The notes below the pieces were generated by a model. It saw nothing but the letters and a program-made list of their open reading frames with translations, was not told the DNA's origin and did not search any database. A DNA stretch of 64,000 bases, from NCBI RefSeq assembly GCF_029867415.1, contig NC_081186.1, positions 107,132,455-107,196,454 on the forward strand. The letters run 5' to 3'. The position numbers and the translations under genes are program-made. Shown piece after piece: positions 24,120-36,062 of the stretch (positions are counted from its first letter, which is position 1; each line of letters opens with the position of its first letter). This DNA comes from Vicia villosa. Taxonomy: Eukaryota > Streptophyta > Magnoliopsida > Fabales > Fabaceae.

Positions 24120-25806
24120 TGAGAATATAATTTTCCACTATACAAGAGTTTACATTATGTGAACATATGCTTCAAGGGGTCCGTACAAAAGCTTCCAAAT
24201 TAAGTTATGGGATAGTTATCGAGAGGTAAGATTCTATATCGGATAGAATACACGCATTTGTTATAATGAGATGCGACAAATGGTTAGTATAAAGAATTAT
24301 TCAAAAGTTGAAACGTGATGACACCAGAACAAGGAGATGTGGATGTCCTTTTTAATTTTTATGGGTATCACAAGGAAAAAAATACTTGGACATTTATTAT
24401 GATTTGTAGTCTACATAATCGTGGATTGAGTCGCAAGTTAGTAGGTTACCCGATTGACTGTCGTTTGGATTCTGACGAGAAGAGTCTTGTTGATGAAATG
24501 ACAATAAACATGATTCATCTCAAAAACATACTCACAACTTTGAAAAGGAACATAATTGATAGTGTCTCAAATATTAAGAAAGTTTATAATGTTCACCACA
24601 TAAACAACAAGGCAATAAAGGGTCCAGGAGCTCAAAAGCAACAGTTCTTGAAACTGTTGGATGAAAATCATTACGCATCTAGGTACAAAGTGTGTTTTGA
24701 AAAGTTGTTCGAGATATATTTTGGACACATCCTGATTCCATTAAGTTGTTTAACACATTTTTAACAGTTTTGGTAATTAATTAAACGTATAAGACCAACA
24801 AGTACAATCTTTATCTTTTTGAAATTGTTGGTACTACTTCTATAGAGATGAGTTATTCGACTGACTTTATGATTTTGGAATGTGAAAAGGAGGATAATAT
24901 TGCATGAGCTTTGTAAATGTGTCACAATATGTTGAAAGACTAAAGAGCATGCCAGATGTCATCGTTACTGGTTGCAATACCTTGTTGATGAATTTGGATA
25001 CACAGATATATCCTACATCTTATGCTTTATTATGTAGGTACCATGTAACAAAAAATGTGAGAACTAAAATTAAGGGTGCATTAGGAAACAAACAAATCAA
25101 TGATAAATATGGGAAAGTAATTAAACCTAATCAAGTATTGGAATGTGTAATTGATGTCTGGAATATTATGATCAATTCTTCTACAAATGAGTTATATGTC
25201 GAATTTTTCATTCATTTCACAAGTGTGTGCGTGAAATATCCGAAATTTTTGAAATATGTTGAAACTACGATATTAGACCATGTGAAAGAGAAAATTGTTT
25301 ATGCATGGACTGATCAAGTTAGACATCTTAGAAATACCAAAACTAATATAGTTGAATTTGTTCATTCCACAATGAAGAACTGGTTGGGAGATAGTAAGAG
25401 GAATTTTGGCTTGAATTTGTTCATTCCACAATGAAGAACTGGTTGAGAGATAGTAAGAGGAAATTTGGCTAAGTTAGAAATTAGTGAACAAATGATTAAT
25501 CTACATCATAATGAGATGCATACATCATTTGGTTGCCAAATCAAAATATTAAAACATAGATTTAAGGGCGAAATATGTATTCATACAAAGTTATGTGGGT
25601 AGAGAAAACATGTCCAAATAGCTCTAGTAGTTGAACACATAGAAGAGCATACAGTTTTCCGTGTGCTTGCTTAATAGCCAAGATTATGAAACTTGATAGA
25701 AATATATGTATGGTTGAGGTAAACACACATTGGAAAAGGCTTCAATTTGACGATGATGACGTGTTCAAGGATGGTAAATCATATATTTCTATTAGGATAT
25801 AATGAA
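24120..25806 (+). pseudogene. decayed FAR1/MULE transposase (older MULE, 5' part)
   Basis: Plus-strand frames 24315-24764 and 24904-25434 carry blocks of the legume MULE transposase related to FAR1-RELATED SEQUENCE proteins. These are HNRGLSRKLVGYPIDCRL, LLDENHYASRY, then IFWTHPDSIKLFNTF near 24710 in another frame, LLCRYHVTKNVR and VEFVHSTMKNWL. A SWIM-like FPCACLIAK trace is near 25655. The second catalytic position, normally Asp in an IVTD context, is Gly (VIVTGCNT at about 24965). Stops and frameshifts occur throughout. Similarity breaks off exactly at 25806, where a second MULE is inserted, and resumes after 31240 with an OTU domain. It cannot encode active enzyme. Confidence 0.75.
25352..25470 (+). 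repeat. 59-bp tandem duplication in the transposase relic
   Basis: The block starting TTGAATTTGTTCATTCCACA at 25352 is repeated at 25411 with a few substitutions. It duplicates the EFVHSTMKNWL segment and shifts the frame, since 59 is not a multiple of three. Confidence 0.85.
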
Positions 25807-26004
25807 GGGTTAAATAAGTTTTTGGTCCCTATAAAATTACCAAATTTCGTTTTAAGTCCCTCTAAAATTTTCCTTCAAATTTCAGTCCCTACAAAATATT
25901 CCGTCTAAAGAAATGGTCCCTGACGTTAAAAGCCACTAACGGCTGCTGATGTGTCAAGACAGGTGGAATTTTTTTAAACCATTTTTTAATTGTTTTAATC
26001 CAGC
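25807..26004 (+). repeat. left TIR of the MULE
   Basis: A 198-bp terminal inverted repeat matching 31034-31231 base for base by eye; similarity stops at CCAGC (26000-26004). By analogy with MuDR it may hold the promoter of the adjacent GRF gene. Confidence 0.95.
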
Positions 26005-26181
26005 GTGTTATTAAAGGGACAACACAGTGTCATTCCTTTGCAAATCCTTTGCCCTAATTCCTCTTCTTCATCTTCTGCCTCCATTGTTCCTCTTCTTCTT
26101 TTGCCCTACTTCCTATATCAGTGTCACTTTGTGCTTCTTCTTCGTTCATTCCTTCAAGTTATTCTTCGTCCATCGTGACCT

Positions 26182-26574
26182 ATGTCGTCTGTTTCAGTGA
26201 AATCGCGATTTGGTGGTAGGTTTTGTGGGTGTCAAGCTCGGATGGTGATGTATCAATGTAACAATGGAGCAAATAAGGGGAGGTTGTTTTGGAGATGTCC
26301 TTACTGGAAGAATGCTGATACTTGTAATCTATTCATATGGGCTGAAGATGTTGGTGAAAAATCTGGAAATGAAGATCTTACCATTAGGAATTCAGAGTTT
26401 GATGTCATGGAATCTGTGGGATATATGAAGTCATTGTATGAGGATGCAAGGAAGAAGAACAAGAACTTAAAGGCCAAGTTGAAAATATTGGAATATCATG
26501 GAAAAATAAAGACGTTGGTTCTTGTTGTGTCCTGTATGATTAATTTGTATTTTGTGTTCAAGTGTAATTACTGA
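26182..26574 (+). CDS. GRF-type zinc-finger protein carried by the MULE
   Basis: The 130-residue product has an N-terminal GRF zinc finger (about residues 10-52). Cys-Gly-Cys is followed by GANKGRLFWRCPYW and then a further Cys with LFIWAED, giving the C-x-C...GR-x-F-x-C...C-x-x-F-x-W pattern of the family. GRF fingers are thought to bind nucleic acid. A Lys/Glu-rich, probably helical segment follows (about 75-110), then a hydrophobic tail (TLVLVVSCMINLYFVF) that could be a C-terminal membrane anchor. ATG at 26182 is the first in frame before the finger. The gene lies between the left TIR and the transposase and is transcribed towards it, the place of mudrB in maize MuDR, although mudrB has no GRF finger that I know of. 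Similar small GRF proteins are common in legume genomes. Its function in transposition is inference. Confidence 0.7.
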   Translation: MSSVSVKSRFGGRFCGCQARMVMYQCNNGANKGRLFWRCPYWKNADTCNLFIWAEDVGEKSGNEDLTIRNSEFDVMESVGYMKSLYEDARKKNKNLKAKLKILEYHGKIKTLVLVVSCMINLYFVFKCNY

Positions 26575-26764
26575 GTTGTTTAGGCTTGTGAAATAATGTA
26601 GTCTGGTTATGTTTGGTTATGTTTGGATTTTATGTTTGGAAAAATATTGTAGTTTGGTTATGTTCATTGTTTGATGTATTTGTTTGATGTTCTTGTTGGA
26701 TGTTCTGGTTTAATGAAATACAATGTAGTTCTTGTTTCAATTTTGTTTGTTATGATACACATAA

Positions 26765-26998
26765 ATGAAAAACCAAAGCAACTGATAAAATGGTTCATAA
26801 TACCAAAGCAACTGATACAAAACCAAAGCAACTGATAAAAACCAAAGCAACTGATAAAAACCAAAGCAACTGATAAAACCAAAGCTCTTAGATTCAGTAC
26901 AAAACAAAAGAGATACATCCAAAAGTGGTTCATAATACATCTTCATAATACAGCTTAGATTCAGTTCAACACAAAAGAGATACTTCCAAAAGTGGTTC
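26765..26998. repeat. short direct repeats between the convergent MULE genes
   Basis: About five copies of ACCAAAGCAACTGATA lie at 26775-26885. They are followed by a duplicated block containing CAAAAGAGATAC and CCAAAAGTGGTTCAT (26900-26945 and 26965-27000). The block sits in the intergenic 3' ends of the two facing genes. Minus-strand frames here are artefacts of the repeat. Confidence 0.8.
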
Positions 26999-27055
26999 AT
27001 CATACATCACACAAATGTTTCAAAGTAAATAACAAAACAGTAGGACAATTATGGA

Positions 27056-30000
27056 TCACTGAGTCATGCTCTTTTGGATGTCAGCCCATGGCTTGCTCCC
27101 ACTAGCACTGCTCACAGTAGTGTCTTCATCAGGAATTTCAAGTGGATCATTTTGATCCCTTCCAGGCCCCGGTATATTTTTTGCCTTCAAAGTCCTTAGC
27201 CTATCACTCTTTCTAATTGGAGATGCAGCAAGATTGGACTTTTTCCTTGGTGATATCATTACCTTTACCTGTTAAGACAAAAAACAGTTAACAATGGTTT
27301 ATAAACACAGCATGCCAAGGTACATCAATGTTTGTTACAAACTTACAGGGTCACTCATAGTTGACATAGTTGGCTTGTTGGCAGCTTTGGACACCTTTGG
27401 AGCAATGGATGGTTTGACAGTTTTTGGAACCTTGGGGCATTTCCCAATAAAGGTCTTGGGACCAGGTCTTTTACTCTTGACAGGACTAGTATCAATTCTC
27501 AATGGTGCAATGTCAAGTATTTCCTCATCATCTAACAAGGCCTCCAATTCATCAGGATCGATTCCACAATACCTTTTCATTGCCTCAGCTGAACTGACAG
27601 TGTTTTGTGAATGAGGCACATCTTCATTGGTATGAGGCACATCATTAGCAGGCACATCTTCATTGGTATGAGGCACACCATTAGCTTGATTCTCACTTAC
27701 AGCTTCATTGGTATGAGGCACATCATTAGCAGGCACATCATTAGCAGGCACATCATTAGATTGCACATCATTAATTTGCACACCTTCAGCTTGATTCTCA
27801 TTGCTATGAGGCACATCTTCAGCTTGATTCTCATTGCTATGAGGCACATCTCCAGCTTGCACATCTTCAGCCTGATTCTCACTTACAGCTTCATGTTGTG
27901 GCACATCATTAGTTTGCACAGAAGCCTTTGACTTCTTTGATTTCCCTCCTACATTTGCAGTAGACTTTGACTTCTTTGATTTCCCTCCTACATTTGCAGT
28001 AGACTTTGACTTCTTTGATTTCCCTCCTATTTGCACAGAAGCCTGCAACCAATGTAATTGTAAGAAAATCAACCAAAATAACTGTAACCAATTTAGTTCA
28101 ATTACTTACCCTTTTTTTGACTCCAGAAGTTCCCACATTAGGTGTTTGGCTTCCTTGGGTGGGTGCAACACCTGTTGGTACATCTGTTGGTACATCTCTT
28201 GATACATCTCTTGGTACATCTCTTGGTACTTCACCAACAATAACTGCTAGCTGTTTGTTTTTCTTACAAGTCCTTTTGTTATGTCCATATTCAAAGCAAA
28301 TCTTGCACCTATGACTTGTGTTAGTCCTTTGCCACCTTGTTTGACTTTCTTCATCAGCCTCTCTTCTTCTCAATTTCTTTGGTCTGCCAGGGCCTCTCTT
28401 ATAACTAGGTGGCAAGATTTCAGGGTCAGTGGTCTTTGGCCATTTGTTTTGGCCATTAATAGGACTGATAACTTCATTGTAACATGTTACATAGGTAGAC
28501 TTATGATAACACTTGTGTACATAGTTAATGGGGTTATCTACCTTCCTATGAATGGCTGCAACAGCATGTCTACATGGGATCCCTACCAAGTCCCAAAAAT
28601 TACAAGAACATGTATGTTTTGCCAAGTCCACAACAAAACTATCTGTGAACATTACATGAGTAACCTGAAATGTTAATCTACCTGCATAAGTGGGCAGCCA
28701 ACTAGCACTTTTTTCTATCTCCCTATCTAACCTTCTAAGTGGCTTAGACATAATCACTCCTTTGTAATTCTCTACCTTCTCCCTAAGAGTGGCAAACCTA
28801 CCCATTAGATAGTTCCTAATCCATTCAAACATGGTTAGTATAGGTTTATCCCTTTGCATCAAAATAGTAGCATTAAAAGATTCACTTAGGTTGTTCATAA
28901 GAACATCACACTTAGAGTAGAAGGGAAAGGCATGCTTACACCACTTATTCTTGGGAATAGCATTCATCCATTCATAGGCATCTGGATTTGCCTCTTTAAT
29001 TTGATTCATCTTAGCCGCATGGTCTTCAAAATAGGTTGCCTTTGCTGCAGCCATTATTAGATCTCTATAGAGTGTACCACCCCCAAACTTCTTCTTGAAG
29101 TTAGCATACAAATGTCTTAAGCAAAACCTGTGCTCAAATTCAGGATAGTCTTCCTCAAATACATTCACCAATCCCTGCATATAAAGACCTAAGTTAATAC
29201 TTAAAATCACATATAATCACATATAAGGAAATAAAGATTAACAAATAACACCTTTTGCTGATCAGAAATGAAGCAACACCTATTATCAGAACCTATGTCT
29301 TCAAGAAGCAACCTCATAAACCAGCTCCAAGAGTCTCTACACTCAGTCTCCACAACACCAAAGGCAAGTGGAAGATACTGATCATTAGCATCCCTACTGA
29401 CAGCTATCAACAATATTCCACCATATTTGTTCTTTAAGTGACAACCATCCAATCCTATGAAAGGTCTACAACCATTCTTGAATGCTCTCTTTGTACCATC
29501 AAAGCACATGTAGCACCTTTCAAACTTAGGTGGCAAACCAGAAATGTTCAACTTAAATGTATTACCTATACATGCCCTTCTCAATTCAGCTCCATATGAC
29601 CATAACATAGTGTACTGCTTGGCTGAGTCACCTTCAACAACCCTTCTAGCTATTTGCCTTGCTTTGAAAGCCCTACATCCAGTAATTTCTGTGGCAAACC
29701 TCAATCTAACATCAGAAACAATCTCATTCAATTTCATACCTGAATTGTTCTTCAACTTGTCCACAATTATTCTAGACACCCAATCAGCATTAGCATTCTT
29801 GTTGAAGAACTTCCTTCCACATTTGTGCTTCTGAATTAAAGTCTTAATCCTGAATGATTCAGTTCTCAACACTCTACTGCATAAAACAGTGTAACCACAT
29901 TGTTGTTTATCCTTACAAATAACCCTGCACCTTTCCCCATCATTCTTGGCAAACTTAACTTCCCTCCCATTCAACACATTGTGTTCCAGTACAGCCTTTT

Positions 30001-30745
30001 TAAATTGCTTCAGAGATGAAAATTCCATTCCAACCTTGAACTTAAATTCCTTTCTAAGTTTTTCATCATCCCTAAACTTTACCATTGAAGGCCTACCACC
30101 ATCACTATCATCATCTGCCCCACTATCAAGCTCATCTGTTAAGTAGTCATCATCAATTATGTGTTCCCTTTCCATCTCTGCTGTCATCATTCCTGTATGT
30201 ATACCACCTGCACCACTTTCTGTTCCACCTGCACCATTTTCTATTCCACCTGCACCATCTTCTACTCCACCTGCACCATCTTCCACTCCACCTGCACCAG
30301 AATTGTTGATCTCTTCACCTACATCTTCATCATTATCATTCATCCTCTCCTCTTCACTATCTTCAAAATGTATGCCATCCAAAGAGTCTTCACTTGATTC
30401 ACTATCTTCACTATCTTCTGAATTAACATTGTCTTTTGGCTCAGTATATATCTCAATATCAGACTTTGTTTCCTCAGCACACATAGCTAACAATGTTGCA
30501 TCCTCATCATTAACAAGTGGTTTTAGATCATTTTCAAGTGAGCCATGTTCGGACTTCCACCACATTTTCACATCTTCCTTTATAAATGAAGCATCCAAAG
30601 ACTTAAGTAAATCACATGCTTCAAAATATGACCAGAAATCTGGGTCCTGACCAGCTATAGCAAAAACATCGCCCCCTTCATATGATACCCCTTCATCTCT
30701 TACAAATTTGCCATTGGTAAAAAAGACAACCTTAAATAACCCCAT
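27056..30745 (-). CDS. MuDR-family MULE transposase (four exons)
   Basis: Exons 30745-29252, 29174-28110, 28042-27347 and 27268-27056 join in phase 0 at GT...AG borders and give an intact 1155-codon product. The N-terminus is the plant MuDR domain with an acidic stretch and GAGG repeats (about 155-190), then a Cys/His-containing DNA-binding region (about 250-330). The catalytic core shows D433 (LDGCHLKN), D495 (ISDQ) and E596 (NNLSESFN), with C516/H519 (CLRH) between the last two. A SWIM zinc finger (CSC...CRH, about 688-703), a GRPKK AT-hook (about 762) and a CCHC knuckle (CKIC...GH...C, about 790-803) follow. Exons 3-4 add a hydrophilic tail with three GGKSKKSK units and many NDVP/ENQAEDVP repeats. 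It should cut and join MULE ends in the nucleus. All key residues are present; the start is the first Met before conserved sequence. Confidence 0.9.
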
Positions 30746-31033
30746 TCCCTACACATTTCAATGGTATATCAGACAAAAATAGAACCCTAAATACTGCATG
30801 CAAGGAACGCACAACCCTAAACAAGTTTCAAGACAGAAATGTCGCAATTATTAAACAATAGAATCAGAAAGTGGGACTTACCTTGTCGTTTTTTGGGACC
30901 GGAGCAGGAGCAGGAGTTGTCGTTGTTGGGACCACTTGAATGAAAGGGACAAGAATGGATGAGAGAAGAGGGACCACGATGAAGATTAGAGAAAGAGGAG
31001 GGACCAGAAGAAGAAGATCATCTTAAAGATAAG

Positions 31034-31231
31034 GCTGGATTAAAACAATTAAAAAATGGTTTAAAAAAATTCCACCTGTCTTGACACATCAGCAGCCGTT
31101 AGTGGCTTTTAACGTCAGGGACCATTTCTTTAGACGGAATATTTTGTAGGGACTGAAATTTGAAGGAAAATTTTAGAGGGACTTAAAACGAAATTTGGTA
31201 ATTTTATAGGGACCAAAAACTTATTTAACCC
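31034..31231 (-). repeat. right TIR of the MULE
   Basis: The 198-bp inverted copy of 25807-26004. The transposase ATG (30745) lies 289 bp inside it, so the TIR or the short spacer should contain its promoter. Confidence 0.95.
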
Positions 31232-32150
31232 TATAATGAAAGGTGATTCAATAAATATATTTGAAAACTAATTATAACTTGAAGTTTCACGTCAAAGAGA
31301 CAATACAAAAGATAGCCTATCTATGAATCACTTATATGAAACCACCCACAAAAGTAGTATAAACAAAGGATTCTCCTAAAAAGGTCAAACCAACACCCAG
31401 TGATAATTCAACCGAGTGATCACCATCCTATTTTGAACATGTCGACTCACTTTATTCAAATTCTCCATTTTCATAATCCAAAAAAGTTATATTAAGGGTG
31501 CTTGCATCGACAAACTCTCACATGCCCACCTTTACCTTAAAAACACATTAAGGAGATGCCTATTTTAATGGACAAATACATTGACTGAAATGTAAACGTT
31601 AAAGGTGATGGCAACTGCGGACTTCACATTGTTTCAGCTTTGCTAGATAAGGGAGAGGAGAATCATACACTTTTCTTCTGATATCTTATCAAAGAGTTAA
31701 AGGCCCATAAGGAATATCACTCGAGGTTATACGAGAATAAAAAGTACAATATGATGTAATTCACGATGCTCTAATTCCTTGTATTAATGACCCTACACTA
31801 GAGAAAAACTGGATGCATTTCTTTGAAATGGGTCACCTTGTAGAAAGTGTGTATAATAGAGTTTGTATCGATCTATCAAGATATAGTTTCTTAGAGAAAA
31901 TATTCCACTATGAAGTGGCCAACCAAAAAATTATGTAGGGGGGATTATTTGAAACCAGAATGTCCTCTACCACGAATATCTCCCGAATGGACATCTCACT
32001 CCAAAAACAAAGTAGAAACTTGGTCTTACACTTTTTTTGGATATGATGTAAGAATTTTACGAATTGATTGATAGTGAAAAAGAGTCAAATAAAAAAAAAT
32101 CTAAGGTGAAAGTACCTATAGATTTAGGCGATGACACAATTTTTTATATC
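31232..32150 (+). pseudogene. older MULE, 3' part: OTU-like cysteine protease domain relic
   Basis: Starting with the second copy of the 9-bp target, the plus strand resumes the older MULE. A low-complexity linker is followed at about 31600 by NVKGDGNCGLHIVSALL, the D-G-N-C catalytic block of OTU deubiquitinases. Later come KELKAHKEYHSRLY, WMHFFEMGHL and NRVCIDLSRYSF traces. Fusions of FAR1-like MULE transposase with OTU domains are recurrent in legume genomes. Several frameshifts and stops make it non-functional. Confidence 0.65.
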
Positions 32151-32813
32151 GTTTAGCTTATATCTTACATTATGTGTATAAACATTAGTATTTTCATACA
32201 TGTAACATTGACACAATTTTTGTGTGTTTTAGTTTGTATCTTACAATGTGTATATAAACTTTAGAATTTTCATTAGTACTGTTTTTAATATTCTGCTTAA
32301 AACTTTTATTAAACGAGTACTTGGTTTTTTAAATAGAAACCAAGATGTGTCCGGATACCATTCTCTAGACAAAGCAATGAGCAACAATTTACACATATTT
32401 GTATTAGGTTGCAGATCAGGGTGTGTCCATATAACAATATCCAAACACACCCATGAGAAAATACATTAAACATTTTTGTACTTTTTGATATATCGCTTAT
32501 AAGGTGTCCCACCGGGGGTTCTTTGATGAAACTATCATCTTTTGATGAAACCATCCCCAGTAGTGATAATACAATCACATTTGAGCAAAACATCCAAAAC
32601 ATGGTATACCCTTACATTTTCCTCCTAAAATTTCTCTTGATGAGCTGGCCTTGGGGGATCTCCTACTAGCACTCGTGTGAGATAATGATGGGAAACTATG
32701 TATAATCATTAGATGTAACTGTATATTGTACTTCTTGAACTAGGAGATGGAAATAGCTCATCGACATCTTTACGACATACCGTGGGAGGTGCAACCAATG
32801 TGGGTTTCCTAGG
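32151..32813. other. probable tail of the older MULE, not resolved
   Basis: AT-rich sequence with two near-repeats of a TTTAGTTTGTATCTTACA-type phrase (about 32153 and 32230). A plus-strand segment SGYHSLDKAMSNNLHIFVLGCRSGC-like near 32345-32430 looked vaguely familiar from legume transposon tails, but I cannot name it. No TIR of the older MULE could be found. Confidence 0.3.
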
Positions 32814-32961
32814 CACTACTATAAATAATAAATTTCATGACAAAGCTTTCACCTCATCCAACAAAAAATCGAGGTATAATGCCAAGGCGCGGCGTGTTTT
32901 TTTTATAAAATAAAAACCACTTATTCTCTCGGTTTTTAATATAACCGAGGGGAAAACAATT

Positions 32962-34486
32962 TGTGAGGGCAATGAAGTGTTTCAATGATGTCAAAATGTG
33001 TCCTTCTAGTTTGGGCGTGACTCTAGTCGATAGGACAAACAAGGAAGCATGAAGGATCACAAAAATTGGCATTTTTGAATGTGTCAGGTGCATAGGTCAA
33101 CCTATAGATTGTTCAGGTTGACTCATGATGGCAAAAATGGGCAGTTTTGTGAGTTTCAGAAGCTCAAGTTGACCTATAGATTGTTCAGGTCGACTCATGG
33201 ATTTTTGGTGCAGCCTCGGGTTTGCTCAGGTCGACCCATAGGTCAACGCATCCTGGAATTCAAAATTGCAAAACATAGGTCGGCGCATGGTCTTATTTAG
33301 GTCGACACATGCAACTTTGGGAAAGCCTCAGGTTTGCTCAGATCGACCCATAGGTTGACGCATAGTTTGCCAAGCCTTCCTTCCTGCAGCCACGGGTTTG
33401 TTCAGGTCGACCTGTCGCTGTGAAAAACTGATTTTGCTGTTCACTTATTGTTTTGGCTTTGGATAACCTGTATAAGGTTCATTGGTTATTTCATTTGGAA
33501 AACAACAAGAAAAGTGAAATAGATACACAAGGTTCTTATCATCTTCAACCTCTCATTCATCCATTGACAACTACACATAACAATTTTTGTCAATCAAGGT
33601 GAATAGCATATGTTGATAACGTCCGACTATAGATTGAGTTCTTGTTCGGGTTAAGAGATTGTGGGTTTTTCTTGAATAAAATCTGAGGGTTTTGTCCTCC
33701 AAGATCTTTGGGATTTGGGGGGTTTTTGACGATTCTTCGCCTCATCAATATTCAGCCGTGCTTAAGGGATTGAGGAATCAGAGGTTCGCTCAACAAGGTA
33801 GCAACAATAGAGAAGGAAGAATCGGGGTCACGATCTTGGGATTAAATCAGTCGAACAGAGGGTTTGAGAAACGAATTGGGTTCTCAACAAGGTAGCTACA
33901 ACCGGAGGTTTTTCAAAGATCGGTGACACACTTGGTTCAGTTCGAATCAAAGGAAGAGAAGAATATTGTTTTAATTTTTTGCATTTGTAGTTGGTTGTGG
34001 TTAACATTTCTTCTCTTGTAAACACTTTGCAATTCAATACCATATATCCTAATTCTAAGTTTAAAATTAGAGGCAGACGTACCCTACGCGAGGATGACAA
34101 GGGGAACTACCTAAACAAATCGTGTGTTACTTTTTCTTATCGCACTTTACTTTCTTTTAGCATAATTTGTGTTAGTGTGAGCTGTTAGAATTTGGTGAAT
34201 TTTGCACACCAAGTATTTGACAAAATTACACACACAAATTATTGTTGTTAAGTTGATAAATATTATTGGTAGTAATATTCTAAAGTGACACAAGTAAGTC
34301 AATTGATAAAACAAAGCGTTGATTCATTTTTTTATCATTTCGGTTTAGCATATCTGGTCTTTTCAATAATTGATCGTTCTTAGACGATTCAAAATCCGGG
34401 GAGCTTCGCTTAAAATTTAAAAAGCGCGTAAAGCAAAAAGAGGGATCTATTCAACCCCCCTTCTAGATCCATCACATCGTCTAACA
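32962..34486. repeat. solo LTR inside the CACTA-like element
   Basis: It begins TGTGAGGGCAATGAAGTG with a TTTCAATGATG block and ends with a CAACCCCCCTTCTAGATCC stretch and CGTCTAACA, the style of SIRE-type copia LTRs. The flanks CAATT (32957-32961) and TAATT (34487-34491) differ at one base. It carries about six diverged copies of a CAGGTCGACCCATAGG-type phrase at 33080-33420. The CACTA subterminal repeats continue on both sides. Confidence 0.55.
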
Positions 34487-36062
34487 TAATTTAGGACACA
34501 CTTCGAATCTCAACTATTGCAGTTCATGTTTTTATTTCTATATAAGTGTAAACTAAATAATGTATCCCTTAGGTTTTTGCAACAACTGAGGGATAGAATA
34601 ATTAGATTTTATTATAAAAACACTCTTTAAATAGATTTTATCCTAATCCTAACTTATATGTAGCCGCCTTAAACTCGTATGCATCATATACTTTAAGATG
34701 GATTGCATCACAGAAAAAATTTCAATGTTCAGTGTTATTCTATTTTGAACAAAACATTTGTTTTGACCTTGTAATCTATCTCACATAATGGTATTGATGT
34801 TGTTGTTGTATTTTTTGAATAACCTTCCTATGTTGTCAATAAAAAACATCATCTAGAAATTTATTACTAAACATGGTATAAACCGCACACAAAAAATGGT
34901 GAATGGTAATAAATTGAAATTTCAACATGACATGTTATTTATTACCATTTTTTCTTAAAACTTATTACCTCAGTTTTTTACTAAAGGAACAACGCTCGGG
35001 ATATTGTCAAGACATCAATACGCAACAAACTATTGTATCCACCACTATAATTTTGTTCTCTTTCTTGTGAAAGCATTTTCTCTTGATAATAAAATCTTTG
35101 CTTCAAGTTAAAGAAGGTTGGAAAAGTTCTCTATGATGTATTGCAAGTGCAGAAAAAATATCTTTGCTTCAAGTTAACAAAAAAAGAAGAAGGGAAATCA
35201 ACCTTCATTAACTTATTAGAAGTTGGATGCATACAAGATATGCAACAAAATTTGGATTACAACAAAGATTTGTTATGCTCCAAGAATAAAAACGACAATG
35301 ATAAATTTGGATTTGTTGTAATTAATGTATTTTAATATTATGTGTAAACAATGTAATGTTTAAAAAAAATCTTATTCACCCCAGTTTTCTAATAAAACCG
35401 ATGGGTAAACATATTTTACCTCGGTTTTTGTCAAAATTGAGGGAATAATTTAGCGTGATTATTGAGGATATTGATCACCCTCCTTAAACAAATCATTATC
35501 GTCCATTTCATGAGTATCAGCGCTCAAGACACTATCCTTAGTGATTCGCATGAAACATAAAAAACTTCCATTATAAAAGAATGTTGAATATCAAAAATTG
35601 ATAATGAAACATCATGAAGCTCTTGAAACTATCTACATCAACCACTTTAAGGTTTACAAGAGCATTTGCCATGAAAAATTTTCTATGATGGATTGCAATA
35701 GCAAAAAATCATTTGGGTTTAAGGTTTGTGTTCTTAAATATTTATATGAGCAGAACACGATTTACTTATCTAACGTTTTTTTGTCCTATTTAAGAAACAA
35801 ATGCATACAAAAACCATAAAGAATAACTGGCTCCCAGCATTTGATCTACCCCAAAATTTAATGATTAGAAGATCTAAAATCAAATCTTCAGGGAAGTTAA
35901 TTTTTACTTTAATATTTTGTGCAAACAATATAATATTATGGGTAAACCATATAGTTGTCAACAAATTAATCTATTAATATTATGCGTAAACAATGTAACG
36001 AGTTTTTTTTAAAAATAGTTTATTTTACCATTCGGTTTTATTGATAAACCGAGAGGTATGAC

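Larger units (their letters stand above)
25807..31231. mobile_element. MuDR-type MULE with two convergent genes
   Basis: The 5425-bp element starts GGGTTAAATAAGTTTTTGG and ends with its complement. Both TIRs are 198 bp (25807-26004 and 31034-31231) and I found no difference between them. They are flanked by a perfect 9-bp duplication TATAATGAA (25798-25806, 31232-31240), the hallmark of Mutator-type insertion. A GRF zinc-finger gene begins 178 bp inside the left TIR and a MuDR transposase gene begins 289 bp inside the right TIR; they face each other. Both reading frames are intact, so the element may be autonomous. It sits inside an older, decayed MULE. Confidence 0.95.

Noticed and set aside
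26664..27003. Minus-strand frames rich in Phe/Leu/Cys
   Set aside because: Come from the short direct repeats between the two MULE genes.
27611..27931. Plus-strand 106-codon frame with MRHII repeats
   Set aside because: Antisense of the NDVP/HTNE repeats in transposase exon 3.
30085..30650. Plus-strand frames of 74-163 codons rich in Pro/Ser or His
   Set aside because: Antisense shadow of the acidic, Gly-rich part of the MULE transposase.
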